A DNA stretch of 64,000 nt, from assembly GCF_018398335.1 (NCBI RefSeq), contig NZ_JAHBRX010000003.1:1-64000 (forward strand), given 5' to 3'. Under the pieces are notes generated by a model. It was not told the origin of the DNA, did not search any database, and saw only the letters and a list, made by a program, of their open reading frames with translations. Shown one piece after another: positions 43,884 to 53,041 of this stretch (the first letter of the stretch is position 1; every line of letters starts with the position of its first letter). The stretch comes from Chelatococcus sp. HY11 (GTDB lineage Bacteria; Pseudomonadota; Alphaproteobacteria; Rhizobiales; Beijerinckiaceae). The translations under genes and the position numbers were made by a program.

Positions 43884-45551
43884 TCAGGCGGCCTGCTGAT
43901 CGGAGTGCTTTTCAGCCTCGCGCAGGCTCTTCCACTCCCAAGGTAACAGTTCGTGCAGACGCGAGGCGGGCAGATTCGCGATACGAGCCAAGACATCGGC
44001 AAGCCATGCTTTTGGATCGACGTCGTTGAGGCGACAGGTCATGATCATCGTCAGCATGACGGCGCAGCGGTCAGCGCCGCGCTGGCTGCCTGCAAAGGTC
44101 CACGACCGGCGGCCAAGAGCAATATTTCTCAATCCGCGCTCGGCGGCATTGTTGCTGAGACAGATTCTGCCATCGTCGAGGAAGCGGGCGAAGTCGGCCA
44201 ACCGGGACAGCATATAGTTCATGGGCTTCAGGACATCGGAAGAGCGCGAGAGGGTATCGCGCTCGCGCAGCAGCCAAGCGTGCATGTCGTCGAACAGTGG
44301 CTTGCTCTTTTCCTGGCGCAGGGCGCGCCGCTCGTCAGCGGTCTTGCCGTTGATCTCGCGCTCGATTTCGAAGAGCGCATCGAGCCGCTTGACGGCCTCC
44401 AGCGCGAGCGGGGAGACGGGCTTGCCGTTGCGCTTGCCTTCTCGGGCGTTTTTCTCGATGTCGGCCAGCTCGAAGAAGCCCCTGCGCGCGTGCGCGAAGC
44501 AATAGGCCGGCGTGAGCGGCTGGTCCTTTCGTCGCACGTCGAACAGCGCATTAAGACCAGAGTAGCAATCCGCCTGCAGGATGCCCTGCCAATGGGCCAG
44601 ATGCTTGTGTGGGTGCTCGCCGCGCCGGTCACTCGAGGCATAGTAAACTGCCGCCGGCGGCGCTGTGCCCGAGAAGGGTTGGTCATCTCGCACGTAAATC
44701 CAGATCCGCCCGGTCGTGCACTTGCCCTTGGCCAGGATGCGGATGGTGGTGTCGTCGCCATGCAGGCGCTCGGCCGCGAAGACATGCTTTTCGATCAGCT
44801 TGAAGATCGGCATGAGAGCGAAGGTCCCGTGGCCGACCTGGTCGGCCAGCGTGCTCACCGGCATGTCGATGCCTTCGCACTTGAAGCGGGTGCTCTGGCG
44901 GTTGAGCGGAATGTGCATCCCGAACTTGTCGAAGAGGATCGTCGCCAGTAACTGCGGGCCGATGAAGCCACGCGGCGTGGCATGGAACGGCGCCGGCGCC
45001 TGGCTGATCTTCTCGCAGTCGCGGCAGGTGAACTTCTCGCGCACGGTCTCGATCAGTTTGAAGCGGCGCGGGATCTCCTCCAGCGTCTTGTTCACGTCCT
45101 CGCCGATTTTGGCCAGCCGCGATCCGCAGCAGCAGGTGCAGGTGGCGGGAGCCTCAATGACAACGCGCTCGCGCTCGATGTCATCCGGCCAGGGCTTACG
45201 CACCGGCCGCTTGCGCGCGAAGGCACGCACGATCTGGGCTTTCGCCGCCGCGGCCTGCGCAGCAAGCTCATCCTCGCTCGCCGTGGTGACGAGATCCTCC
45301 AGCTCCAATTCCAGTTGCTCGATCAGCCGCGCCATGCGCTCGGAGCGCTGCCCGTACAGTTCGCGTTTGAGCTTTTCGATCCGCAGCTCCAGATGCGCGA
45401 TCCGGGCCTCGTTGTCGGACAGCTCCGCCCGTGCATTGGCGGCATCCGCGACGGCGACATCGCGTTCAGCCTGCAACGCCTCGCGCTCGGCAAGCAGCGC
45501 CATATAGGCGCTCGCCAAGTCCACAGGAAGAGCAACCGCCTTCGAGGTCAT
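43884..45551 (-). CDS. tnpC: IS66 family transposase TnpC
   Basis: 555 aa, full length. The N-terminal coiled coil (EREALQAERDVAVADAANAR, LRIEKLKRELYGQRSERMAR) precedes a zinc-binding part (CTCCCGSRLAKIGED, FTCRDCEKIS), the catalytic core (ERLHGDDTTIRILAKGK, LQADCYSGLNALF) and a C-terminus with NNAAERGLRNIALGRRSWTF and LLPWEW. It belongs to IS66 copy 2 and differs in length and wording from the TnpC at 6077. Confidence 0.95.
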   Translation of the reverse strand: MTSKAVALPVDLASAYMALLAEREALQAERDVAVADAANARAELSDNEARIAHLELRIEKLKRELYGQRSERMARLIEQLELELEDLVTTASEDELAAQAAAAKAQIVRAFARKRPVRKPWPDDIERERVVIEAPATCTCCCGSRLAKIGEDVNKTLEEIPRRFKLIETVREKFTCRDCEKISQAPAPFHATPRGFIGPQLLATILFDKFGMHIPLNRQSTRFKCEGIDMPVSTLADQVGHGTFALMPIFKLIEKHVFAAERLHGDDTTIRILAKGKCTTGRIWIYVRDDQPFSGTAPPAAVYYASSDRRGEHPHKHLAHWQGILQADCYSGLNALFDVRRKDQPLTPAYCFAHARRGFFELADIEKNAREGKRNGKPVSPLALEAVKRLDALFEIEREINGKTADERRALRQEKSKPLFDDMHAWLLRERDTLSRSSDVLKPMNYMLSRLADFARFLDDGRICLSNNAAERGLRNIALGRRSWTFAGSQRGADRCAVMLTMIMTCRLNDVDPKAWLADVLARIANLPASRLHELLPWEWKSLREAEKHSDQQAA

Positions 45552-45596
45552 GAAGCCAGTGAATCAGATTTCACTCGTAACTTCAAAGTCAAAATG

Positions 45597-45944
45597 CTAT
45601 CCAATGCGCGTTGGGCGCCATGTTTCCTGGGGATTTCGCCAGTCGATCCCAGACAGGAGATAGCTCAGCTGGGCTGTCGATATCGTAACGCTCCCGTCTG
45701 CTGGGGATGGCCAGATGTAACGGCCGCGCTCAAGGCGCCTCGTAAACAGGCACGATCCTTGGCCGTCGTGCCAAATCACCTTCAACAGATTGCCTCTTTT
45801 ACCGCGGAAGCAAAAAATATGGCCGTTCAGAGGGTCTTTCTTCAAGATTTCCTGCACGCGTAGAGCCAGACCCGCAAAACCGCAACGCATGTCTGTGTGG
45901 CCCGTCGCCAACCAAACTCGCACTCCCGTTGGTACCGGGATCAT
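45597..45944 (-). CDS. tnpB: IS66 Orf2-like accessory protein TnpB
   Basis: 115 aa from the ATG at 45944 (MIPVPTGVRVWLATGHTDMR), which overlaps the tnpA stop by 4 bp; the longer frame to 45995 runs inside tnpA. Landmarks are MRCGFAGLALRVQEILKKDP, FCFRGKRGNLLKVIWHDGQG and LLSGIDW. It is the second gene of IS66 copy 2. Confidence 0.93.
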   Translation of the reverse strand: MIPVPTGVRVWLATGHTDMRCGFAGLALRVQEILKKDPLNGHIFCFRGKRGNLLKVIWHDGQGSCLFTRRLERGRYIWPSPADGSVTISTAQLSYLLSGIDWRNPQETWRPTRIG

Positions 45945-46339
45945 CGCAGTGCCTTCAATACCGCCGACACCAGCGCGGGGGGCGCCGACGCGCAAATCCT
46001 GATCCGACCGCTGCCCGTCAATTCAACCACGATCACGTCGCCGGAAGACGATACTTCAACAGCCAATTCTTCCTGCACCGCCGCAGCCTCCGGCACGATC
46101 AGGGCCGGAATGAAGCCGTCAACCGGCGGTGAGCCGAGCCGCCCAACCTCCGCCGCTCTTCGCCAATCGTTCAATTGCGAACGGGTGATCCCGTGCTTGC
46201 GAGCTGTCGCAGATCCCATACGCGGGCCCGAATAGCTCTCTGCCACAATCCGAAGCTTCGCCTCATCGCTGAAGTGCCGGCGCCCACCTGCCTCGATGAT
46301 TTCCAGCCTGCTCACTGATCTGTTCGTATAGACGTCCAT
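45941..46339 (-). CDS. tnpA: IS66 accessory protein TnpA (helix-turn-helix)
   Basis: 132 aa. The helix-turn-helix region is RRHFSDEAKLRIVAESYSGP then GSATARKHGITRSQLNDWRR, and the C-terminus (VVELTGSGRIRICASAPPAL) is typical of IS66 OrfA proteins. It is the first gene of IS66 copy 2 and begins 59 bp inside its right end. Confidence 0.92.
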   Translation of the reverse strand: MDVYTNRSVSRLEIIEAGGRRHFSDEAKLRIVAESYSGPRMGSATARKHGITRSQLNDWRRAAEVGRLGSPPVDGFIPALIVPEAAAVQEELAVEVSSSGDVIVVELTGSGRIRICASAPPALVSAVLKALR

Positions 46340-47765
46340 ACAGACGATTCAACACTCTTGGCTCGCCCTCAACAAGGCGGCCCTGCGCGTAGGCGTACGG
46401 CGTGTCGCTACACGGTTCGAGAAAACCGCTCGAAACTACCGCGCGGTCGTTACGCTCGCCGCCATCGTCCTATGGCTCCGATAAGTGTCCACACAACCTA
46501 GAGCAGCGCCCTGCAATATGCGATGCGCGACCGCCTGACAGCTCTGGGCTGGTCCCGGATCGAAACGGTGGACGATGACCTCGGCCGATCGGCCGCGGGT
46601 GGCGTCACGCGTGCAGGATTCGACCGGATGGTGGCCGAGGTCTGCCTCGGCAAGATCGGCGCGGTTGCTGCTCGGGAGGTTTCGCGCTTCGCCCGCAATA
46701 GCCGCGACTGGCAGCAGCTCATCGAGATGTGCCGCGTTGTTGATACCGTACTGATCGATCAGGAGACTGTCTACGCGCCGCGACAGGGGAACGATCGGCT
46801 GCTGCTGGGACTGAAGGGCAGTCTCAACGAGTATGAGCTGGATCTCCTGCGGCAGCGCTCTCTTTCGGCACGCTACGAGATGGCCCGACGCGGCGAACTC
46901 ATCGTCGCTGCCGCGGTCGGCTTTGTGAAGGTTGGCGACAGGCTCGAGAAGGATCCCGATCGCCGAGTCCAGGAAGCCATCACTCTCGTCTTCGACAAGG
47001 TGGCCGAACTCGGAAGTGCCCGGCAGGCCCTGCTCTGGTTCCACGAGCACGGGCTCGATTTGCCTGCAAAGCGAAATAACAATGGTGTCATTTGGCGCAG
47101 GCCAAATTATGCGACCATCCACCGGATGATCGAGAACCCGATCTACGGCGGCGCCTACGCCTATGGTAAGAGTCAGGTCGCGTCGGGATACGATGCGACG
47201 GGCATTCGAGTCAGGATCTGCCGCAAGGCGCGGTCCGAGTGGCTGGCGCTGATCCCGGGCGTTCATGAAGGTTACGTCAGCTGGGAACGGGCGGAAGCGA
47301 TCCGCGAGATCGTGAGTAACAATGTGCCGACGGGCCGGCATCACGGAGCGCCCAAGCATGGTGAGGCTTTGCTTGCCGCCCTTGTCCGTTGCCGGCTGTG
47401 CGGACGCAAGCTGACGGTCCGCTACACGGGAACCAAGCATAACATCCCGCGCTATTCCTGCTGGCGAGGCTTGCTCGACCACGGGGAGCCGCGCTGCATC
47501 GCCTTCGGAGGATTGCGTGTGGATGACGCCATTGAAGAAGCGCTTCTGCGCGTCGTTGAACCCGGCGCGATTGCGGCAGCTCTTGAGGCTGAAGCGCAAG
47601 CGGCCAGTCGCCTCGATCAGGTTCGCGACGCGCTCGTGCGGGATCTCGAGGCGGCGGCGCGCTACAACGCCGATCGGGCATTCCGGCAATTGACACCGCC
47701 GACCCGCAGAACCGGCTTGTCGCGGCGGAACTGGAGCTGCGGTGGAACCGGGCGCTCACACGCGT

Positions 47766-48655
47766 TTCCCAAGGATGCGCAGGTAATCCTGCACATGCTG
47801 AAGATCCAAGCGACGCAAGTCTACCATGATCCGCTCCGCGCCGGCATCAACGACGTGCGGGAACTGTCGAAGACGCATGAGGCGATCGCCAGGACCAAGA
47901 CCGAGATCCAGCACCGCATCCTGACGCATTACCTGCCGCTGTATTTCCCCGAGATCGATCGCTTCAGGGGAAACAGCCGCAGTGATTGGTTCTTCGCTTT
48001 CCTCGATGCCTTTCCGACCCCGGCAAGCATCACGGCGCTGACAAAGGAGGAGTTTGTGGCAGCAGCCTGGGATGTTGTCGGCCGCAAAGTCAGCAAGACG
48101 CAGATTCTGATGGGTATTTACGAGACGGCGCGCACGTCGATCGGACTGCCGCTGCCGCTCGATGCCCCTGCCATTCGCATGTTTCGTATGGTCATTGCCG
48201 AAGCACGCAGCCTGATCCGGCAACGCAACCAGATCGAGGAACAGGCCGACGAACTGCTGCGGCACAGCAAGGATTACCAGCTCCTGCGCCAGATACCCGG
48301 CATAGGGCCCATCAACGCGTTGACGATCATCGCCGACGCCGGAGACCTTCGCCGCTTCCACCATCATCGCCAGTTTCTCAAGTTCTGCGGGCTGGATCTC
48401 TCGACACAACAGTCCGGCCAATATCGCGGCCAGACCCGGCTTTCCAAGTTCGGCAACGCTCGGCTGCGCCGCACCCTGTGGATCGCCGGGCAAGTCGTTA
48501 TCCGCCAGCGCGAGAATGGCTTCCGGCACAAGTTCGAACGCTACATCGCCAGAGATCGCGACAATCCAGATCTGCGCCGCAAGGCGATGACCGCTATTAC
48601 CGCCAAGATGGCCCGCGTCGTGATCCACGCAGGCGCGGCGGCGGGCGGGGCTTAA
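47766..48655 (+). pseudogene. IS110 family transposase, 5'-truncated and fused to the recombinase frame
   Basis: About 295 residues: [40 protein letters not shown], then the Transposase_20 part [20 protein letters not shown] and [20 protein letters not shown], ending in [20 protein letters not shown]. The N-terminal DEDD catalytic domain is missing. The fragment continues in the same frame as the upstream recombinase ORF (46523), so the DNA encodes a 710-residue chimera by chance. It is surely inactive. Confidence 0.85.
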
Positions 48656-48816
48656 AAGTTTCCCCGCGCAGCCTCGGCGAGGATCATCTTGTCGAGCGTC
48701 AGATCAGATACCGCCCGACGGAGCCTGGCGTTCTCCGCCTCAAGCTCCTTCAGGCGCTTGACCTGATCTCCTTTGAGGCCGCCGTATTCCTGACGCCACC
48801 GATAGTATGTCTCTTC
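48652..48816 (-). pseudogene. IS3-family OrfA, C-terminal fragment
   Basis: The last 53 or so residues on the minus strand, EETYYRWRQEYGGLKGDQVK then AENARLRRAVSDLTLDKMIL, are the end of an IS407/IS3-group OrfA (leucine-zipper part). The upstream residues of the same frame (to 49032) are unrelated. It converges with the IS110 fragment, overlapping its stop. Confidence 0.8.
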
Positions 48817-49147
48817 CTTGCCATTCTCTCGTCCTCCAAATGGCTCAATGCCATACATCAGGGAGGACCACTTTAAAGGGGTAGGCCAGTCGTCGAACGA
48901 ACTTTCGCATGGCTCGGACGCTGCCGCCGTCTCGCCAAAGACTTCGAGACATCCATCGAAAGGGCAGTCGCCTGGATTTTCGTCGCACACATTCGGCCCC
49001 TCATAAGAAAACTTGCAAGACTTTGAAATCACGCGCGTCAGGCTCTGAGAGGCAAGAGCGCCGAATGCGTTGGATCGGGAGCTTGTAGAACAGTATGTCG
49101 ATGACGCACTCCGGCGTCACAGGGACGGCCAATCTTATACGCAGAAT
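48817..49147. other. No recognisable gene
   Basis: Between the IS3 fragment and the MalT-type regulator. A minus-strand frame (SEPCESSFDDWPTPLKWSSL) is open but looks like IS-associated junk, and the plus-strand frames are short. I see no structured element. Confidence 0.4.
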
Positions 49148-51858
49148 CTATGCAATAAGGCCGAATTGCCGCGCTCTTTCAACAGCCTGCGAACGACGGC
49201 GAATGCCAACCTTGTCGTACACCTGCTGCATGTACCACTTGACCGATCCCTCAGACAGCCCGAGACGGTTGCCGATTTCGCGGTTACGCATCCCGCAACC
49301 AACGAGAGTCAGGATTTCCAACTCCTTGCCACTGAGCCGGCCGTAGAGCCCCTCATAGTTTGATTCGACGATCTCGGGGGTCGACACCGGTTTTCCGGTG
49401 AAGGCTGCCAGCACACGGCGCGCGAAAAGGTCCGTGGGATGCTGCGAGTCCATGCTGTCTGTGTAGGCATCGGACAGGAGCTTGAAGACAGGCTGCCCTT
49501 CGTCGACGAAACTGCGAATAAGATCCGCCGGCGCAGCCGCGGTGACACCTTCACGCATCGCTCGTTGTGCGGTGCGATGATCCCCACTGATCGAGAGGGT
49601 CTGCGCGGCAAGAATGCTCCACCGCACGAAGGCGCGCACGGCTCCGCGGCTCTGGCAGAATGTCCGCCATTGCTTTGTCAGAGCCAAAGCTTCGGCCGCC
49701 TGACCGCGGTTGATCGCATAGCGGGCCCAGATCAGCGCTGCCAACTCGTTGAGTGTGGTCGCCCCCTGGTTCGGCGCGAGAGCGCCGGACGATTTCGGCA
49801 GGTTCGATTCAGCCATCCGCACAGCCGCGGCATCCGTCATGCCATTTCGCAGCAGGAGGCGAATCTGCTCGTGCAGAACGGCAAGCCGCATGCGCTCGAG
49901 ATCGCATTCCAGCGCGACATTCATGGCCTGGTCTAGTGCTCGGCGCGCGCCATCTTGATCGCCACGAGCGCCATGGAGACGCGACTTCACGATATGCCCA
50001 GCGACCAACTGATCGACGAAGCACAGCTCACGTGCAACCGGCAGATGGCTGTCAACGAGCTCTGCCGACTGCTCGAGTTCATTGGCTTCATAATGGATTT
50101 CAGCCAGCGGGAGCGCGATCAGCGCAGCGAGCGGCGAGTTCTTGCCCGCCCAGTGATGGCTTTCGTCCAGCCCTTGGGCCAACGCCTCACGGGCTTGTTC
50201 GGTTCGCCCGGCAGCGAACAACGAGATGCCCGCTGCGGCTTGGAACGCCAATACGGAAAAACGATAGCCCGACTGCTCAGCACTGGCGCGCGCTTGCGCA
50301 TGCAGGCGGTCCAGTCCTTCGAAGCGGAAATGTTCTCGGCGAGCCGACATTTGATAAGCATAGAGCGAGCAGACGACGAACGGGCGCCGCGGCGCGAAAT
50401 AGCGCAGGAGTGTCGCACAACGCTCCTCCACCTGGGCAAGATTGTCGTGTGCGGCAGCGAAGGTCATCTCACGGTGCTGAAGCGTCATGTCGAGCGCTTC
50501 AAGAGCATCGGGATCGGTCTCGGGATCGCGGCGCATTTCCGCCAGTCGTTCGGTTGCAAGATCAAGGAGATGGCGGGTCTGTCTGAAACGCATGCCATAG
50601 ATCTTATGCCACGCGACCGCGACCGCCGTGTTGGGGCTGCGCGCGAGAATGGCCAGGGGCAATTCCGCGGCGTACTTGGAGATCGTTCCGACGCGACCCG
50701 AATAGGTGAAGTCTTCGGCAACCCCTTCAAGATACTCCGAAAGGAGGGTGAAATCACGCGATTTCAGCGCGTGCTCGAGGGCCTGCTCATGGTGACCGCG
50801 CGAATGGAACCAAACCGCGGCCTTCCGGTGTGCGACGAATACGGCCTGTGAATCGAGGTCAGCCAGTTTTCGCTGGAGGAACTCGGAAAATAGATTGTGG
50901 TAGCGGAACCACTGGCCTTCATCGTCTAGTTGAGCAATAAAAAGGCCAATTTCCTCCAGGTGGCGCAGCGTGGCGCTTGAACCGCGCCGGCCAGTCAAGG
51001 TATCGCATAGTTCCGGGGAAAGCCGGTCAAGTACGGCGGTTTCGAGAAGGAACGACCTGATCTCTTCACTTTGTCGGGCAAAGACGTCTTCCGCAAAGAA
51101 CGCAGCAACGGCGCGGCCTCGACCAGAGAAATGAGCAAAAAAATCACTTCGGTCCGTCGATCGGTTCAGGGCGAAACACGCGAGCTTGAGACCCGTGACC
51201 CAACCCTCGGTCTTGGAAAGCAGCATGTCGAGGTGTGCGACCTCGAACTCATGATGGCCGGCGCCTGCGAGCAGCGCGATCGCCTCTTGGCGCGTAAAAC
51301 GCAATTCCTGATGACCAAGCTCGAGAAGTTGACCATAGGCGCGCATGCTCCCCAGCTCGATAGTATGCAATTGTCGCGTCGCGAGAACGCAATGCGTGTT
51401 GAGCGGCACACGTTGGATGAGCAGGGCGAGTAGATCAGCAGTTCTCTGATCCAGAAGATGGACATCGTCGAGAAAGAGGTAGACGGGCTGACGCGTCCGG
51501 GCCAGTCGTTCGATGACTGCCGCAATCAGCGCTTCCGCATTGAAATAGGCCTCGTTGAGAAATACGTTCTCCAGACCTTCGCCGATCGGGCCGACGGCAT
51601 GGAGCATTGCAGCGAGCGAGCGAGCGGTCGCGGTGAGCTATCATTGGTATCAAGTGAGATCCAACCGCATAGGGCGCCGCGCGCCTTCAACTCGTCGAAC
51701 CATTGCGCCAGTAGTGTCGTCTTGCCGTAGCCGGCAGCCGCCTTGATGATGGTGAGGCGGTGCCGCGCGAGATCGCCGAGATAATCCCTGAGGCGGGGCC
51801 GGTCGAGCAAGCCCACCGGTTCGAGCGGCGGGACAAATTTAGTCACGATGGCTTGCAT
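49148..51858 (-). CDS. MalT/LuxR-type ATP-dependent regulator, frame broken at an AGCG repeat
   Basis: The start is the ATG at 51858 (MQAIVTKFVPPLEPVGLLDR), then Walker A IIKAAAGYGKTTLLAQWFDE and WISLDTNDSS. At 51611-51626 an (AGCG)4 repeat lies where the frame is lost; the rest continues in another phase from 51607 (AVGPIGEGLENVFLNEAYFN, then YLFLDDVHLLDQRTADLLAL as Walker B). About 600 residues of TPR-like helices follow, and a C-terminal LuxR helix-turn-helix (SGKELEILTLVGCGMRNREI and GLSEGSVKWYMQQVYDKVGI). With five repeat units the protein would be 904 aa, the normal MalT-family size. It diverges from the gene at 52024, which it may control. A plain pseudogene or sequencing error is the alternative. 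Confidence 0.85.
51611..51626. repeat. Tetranucleotide repeat (AGCG)4 in the MalT-type gene
   Basis: Four perfect AGCG units on the plus strand (GCTC on the coding strand). They sit exactly where the two halves of the regulator are out of phase. Gaining one unit (or losing two) puts the halves in one frame, and the joint then reads RSLAAMLHAVG. Such repeats are prone to slippage. Confidence 0.8.
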
Positions 51859-51921
51859 GGCGTTTTGTTTCCCCTGGTGAACCGCTGACGGACGTGGCGC
51901 TCTTTGGCGCATTGAACAAAA

Positions 51922-51941
51922 TCTACCATTCGTCTGGTAGA
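51922..51941. promoter_or_regulatory. Palindrome in the divergent promoter, possible MalT-type operator
   Basis: The arms TCTACCA and TGGTAGA are separated by six bases. It lies between the divergent MalT-type gene (51858) and the dehydrogenase gene (52024) and has a sequence different from the recurrent operator next to it. Confidence 0.45.
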
Positions 51942-51945
51942 AAAT

Positions 51946-51961
51946 GCAATCAATGGATAGG
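51946..51961. promoter_or_regulatory. Candidate operator, site 8 (one perfect arm)
   Basis: GCAATCAATGGATAGG has the right arm GATAGG intact and four of six bases of the left arm. It lies 62 bp upstream of the dehydrogenase start at 52024. Confidence 0.5.
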
Positions 51962-52023
51962 TGTTTTCTTAGTGACCGCCTGCAATCTCAATCGACGATT
52001 CGGTCGCGATGGCGGAGAGGGCG

Positions 52024-53025
52024 ATGAAAGCACTGGTGTTGGAGACAGCGGGCGGACCGGAGAGCGCCGTTCTGCGAGATGAACCGTTACCGACGCCCCG
52101 CGCAGGGGAAATCCGCGTTGCGCTGAAAGCGTCATCCCTCAATCATCGCGAGCTTTGGATTTGCCGCGGACAGTACCCCAATATGAAATTACCTTGCATT
52201 TTGGGGGCGGATGGCGCTGGGGTGGTTGCGGAAATCGGACCGAATGTCGATCCGGCCCTGAAGGGCCGTGAAGTCGTGCTCTATCCGGGCCTCCATTGGG
52301 GCGCTGATCCACGCTTTCCGTCGAAGAGTTTCGCGCTCCTCGGCGTTCCGCTCCCTGGCACCATTGCTGAAGCCATCTGTGTCCCGGCTGAAAATGCTTT
52401 CGCCAAGCCCAAGGGCCTCTCGTTCGCCGAGGCTGCAGCGCTGCCCACGGCGGCCCTCACCGCGTGGCGCGGCTTGTTCGGTAAGGGCGGCCTGGAAAGG
52501 GGCGACCGGCTTCTCGTCACGGGCATTGGAGGAGGAGTCGCGACTTTCGCGTTGATGTTCGGCGTGGCTGCCGGCGCGGACGTTTACGTGACCAGCGGGT
52601 CCGAGGAGACCCTCGCGAAGGCGGCCGCCCTCGGGGCCAAAGCTGGTTTTATTTATCGCGAGGCGGGCTGGCGGAAGGCCCTGCAGCAAGCGAGCGGCGG
52701 CGTCAATGTGGTGTTTGATGGGGCTCCCACCACTGGCCTACCTGAGTATTCGCGCGCCCTCGCGATGGGGGCTCGAATCGTGATCTACGGCTCGACCGGG
52801 GGCGTAAATATGACAATGGCGGCGCCTGATTTCTTTCTGAGGCACGCCACCATCTTCGGAACTGCGATGGGCGATCTCACCGATTTCGCGGCAATGCTCA
52901 GGTTCGTCGAGGAGCACGGGCTGAGGCCAGTCATCGAAAAAACATACCGTCTAGATCAAGCAAAGGACGCTCTGCTCCATCTAGAGGGTGCGCATGGCAT
53001 CGGGAAGATCGTCATCGAACACTGA
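52024..53025 (+). CDS. Medium-chain dehydrogenase/reductase, quinone oxidoreductase-like
   Basis: 333 aa from the ATG at 52024 (MKALVLETAGGPESAVLRDE) with GGAGAGG just upstream; an ATG at 52009 would add five residues. It has the MDR fold: a GroES-like part (SSLNHRELWICRGQYPNMKL, ILGADGAGVVAEIGPNV) and a nucleotide-binding part (AALTAWRGLFGKGGLERGDR, LLVTGIGGGVATFALMFGVA). I do not see the cysteine cluster of the structural zinc site, which suggests a zinc-free enoyl or quinone reductase. It is the first gene of the second catabolic block and precedes an SDR by 16 bp. Confidence 0.88.
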   Translation: MKALVLETAGGPESAVLRDEPLPTPRAGEIRVALKASSLNHRELWICRGQYPNMKLPCILGADGAGVVAEIGPNVDPALKGREVVLYPGLHWGADPRFPSKSFALLGVPLPGTIAEAICVPAENAFAKPKGLSFAEAAALPTAALTAWRGLFGKGGLERGDRLLVTGIGGGVATFALMFGVAAGADVYVTSGSEETLAKAAALGAKAGFIYREAGWRKALQQASGGVNVVFDGAPTTGLPEYSRALAMGARIVIYGSTGGVNMTMAAPDFFLRHATIFGTAMGDLTDFAAMLRFVEEHGLRPVIEKTYRLDQAKDALLHLEGAHGIGKIVIEH

Positions 53026-53041
53026 AGCGGGGACCTTGGCC

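Larger units (their letters stand above)
43804..46398. mobile_element. IS66 family insertion sequence, copy 2
   Basis: 2,595 bp. The ends are GTACGGGTACGACG on the left and GTACGCCTACGCGC reversed on the right, flanked by an 8-bp repeat GGCGTGTC (43796-43803 and 46399-46406). It carries tnpA, tnpB and tnpC. Its sequence differs clearly from copy 1, so it is a separate IS66 lineage. Confidence 0.93.
43118..46484 (+). pseudogene. IS427-like transposase, interrupted by IS66
   Basis: The first frame (43118-43498, MDRLVLSDAAWDRMAPLIIG) and the second (GRSRGGLSTKIHMAVRGLGC to KLKQFRRV) join by a -1 slip at AAAAAGGGGGG (43448-43458), the programmed frameshift used by this group. The IS66 element enters after FRRV. 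The last residues, TRFEKTARNYRAVVTLAAIV then LWLR and a stop, are found on the far side at 46407-46484. The intact protein would be about 255 aa. Confidence 0.88.
43049..46497. mobile_element. IS427-like (IS5 family) element interrupted by IS66
   Basis: The outer ends are GTTGTGTGGAC and its inverse at 46487-46497, flanked by CTAG on both sides (43045-43048 and 46498-46501), a typical IS427-group target. Without the IS66 insertion it would be about 850 bp. It lies inside the serine recombinase gene. Confidence 0.88.
42953..47765 (+). pseudogene. Large serine recombinase, split by a nested IS insertion and 3'-truncated
   Basis: The 5' end (42953-43048) reads MMSEKIRPHHLERKAILYVR and QSSPHQVLHNR, with the catalytic serine region YVRQSS. 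It stops at the edge of the IS427-like element. It resumes at 46502: [60 protein letters not shown], then the recombinase domain and a zinc-ribbon region ([18 protein letters not shown]). Near 47695 a frameshift occurs ([20 protein letters not shown] in another phase), and at about 47765 an IS110 fragment replaces the coiled-coil end. The site-specific recombinase is non-functional. Confidence 0.85.
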
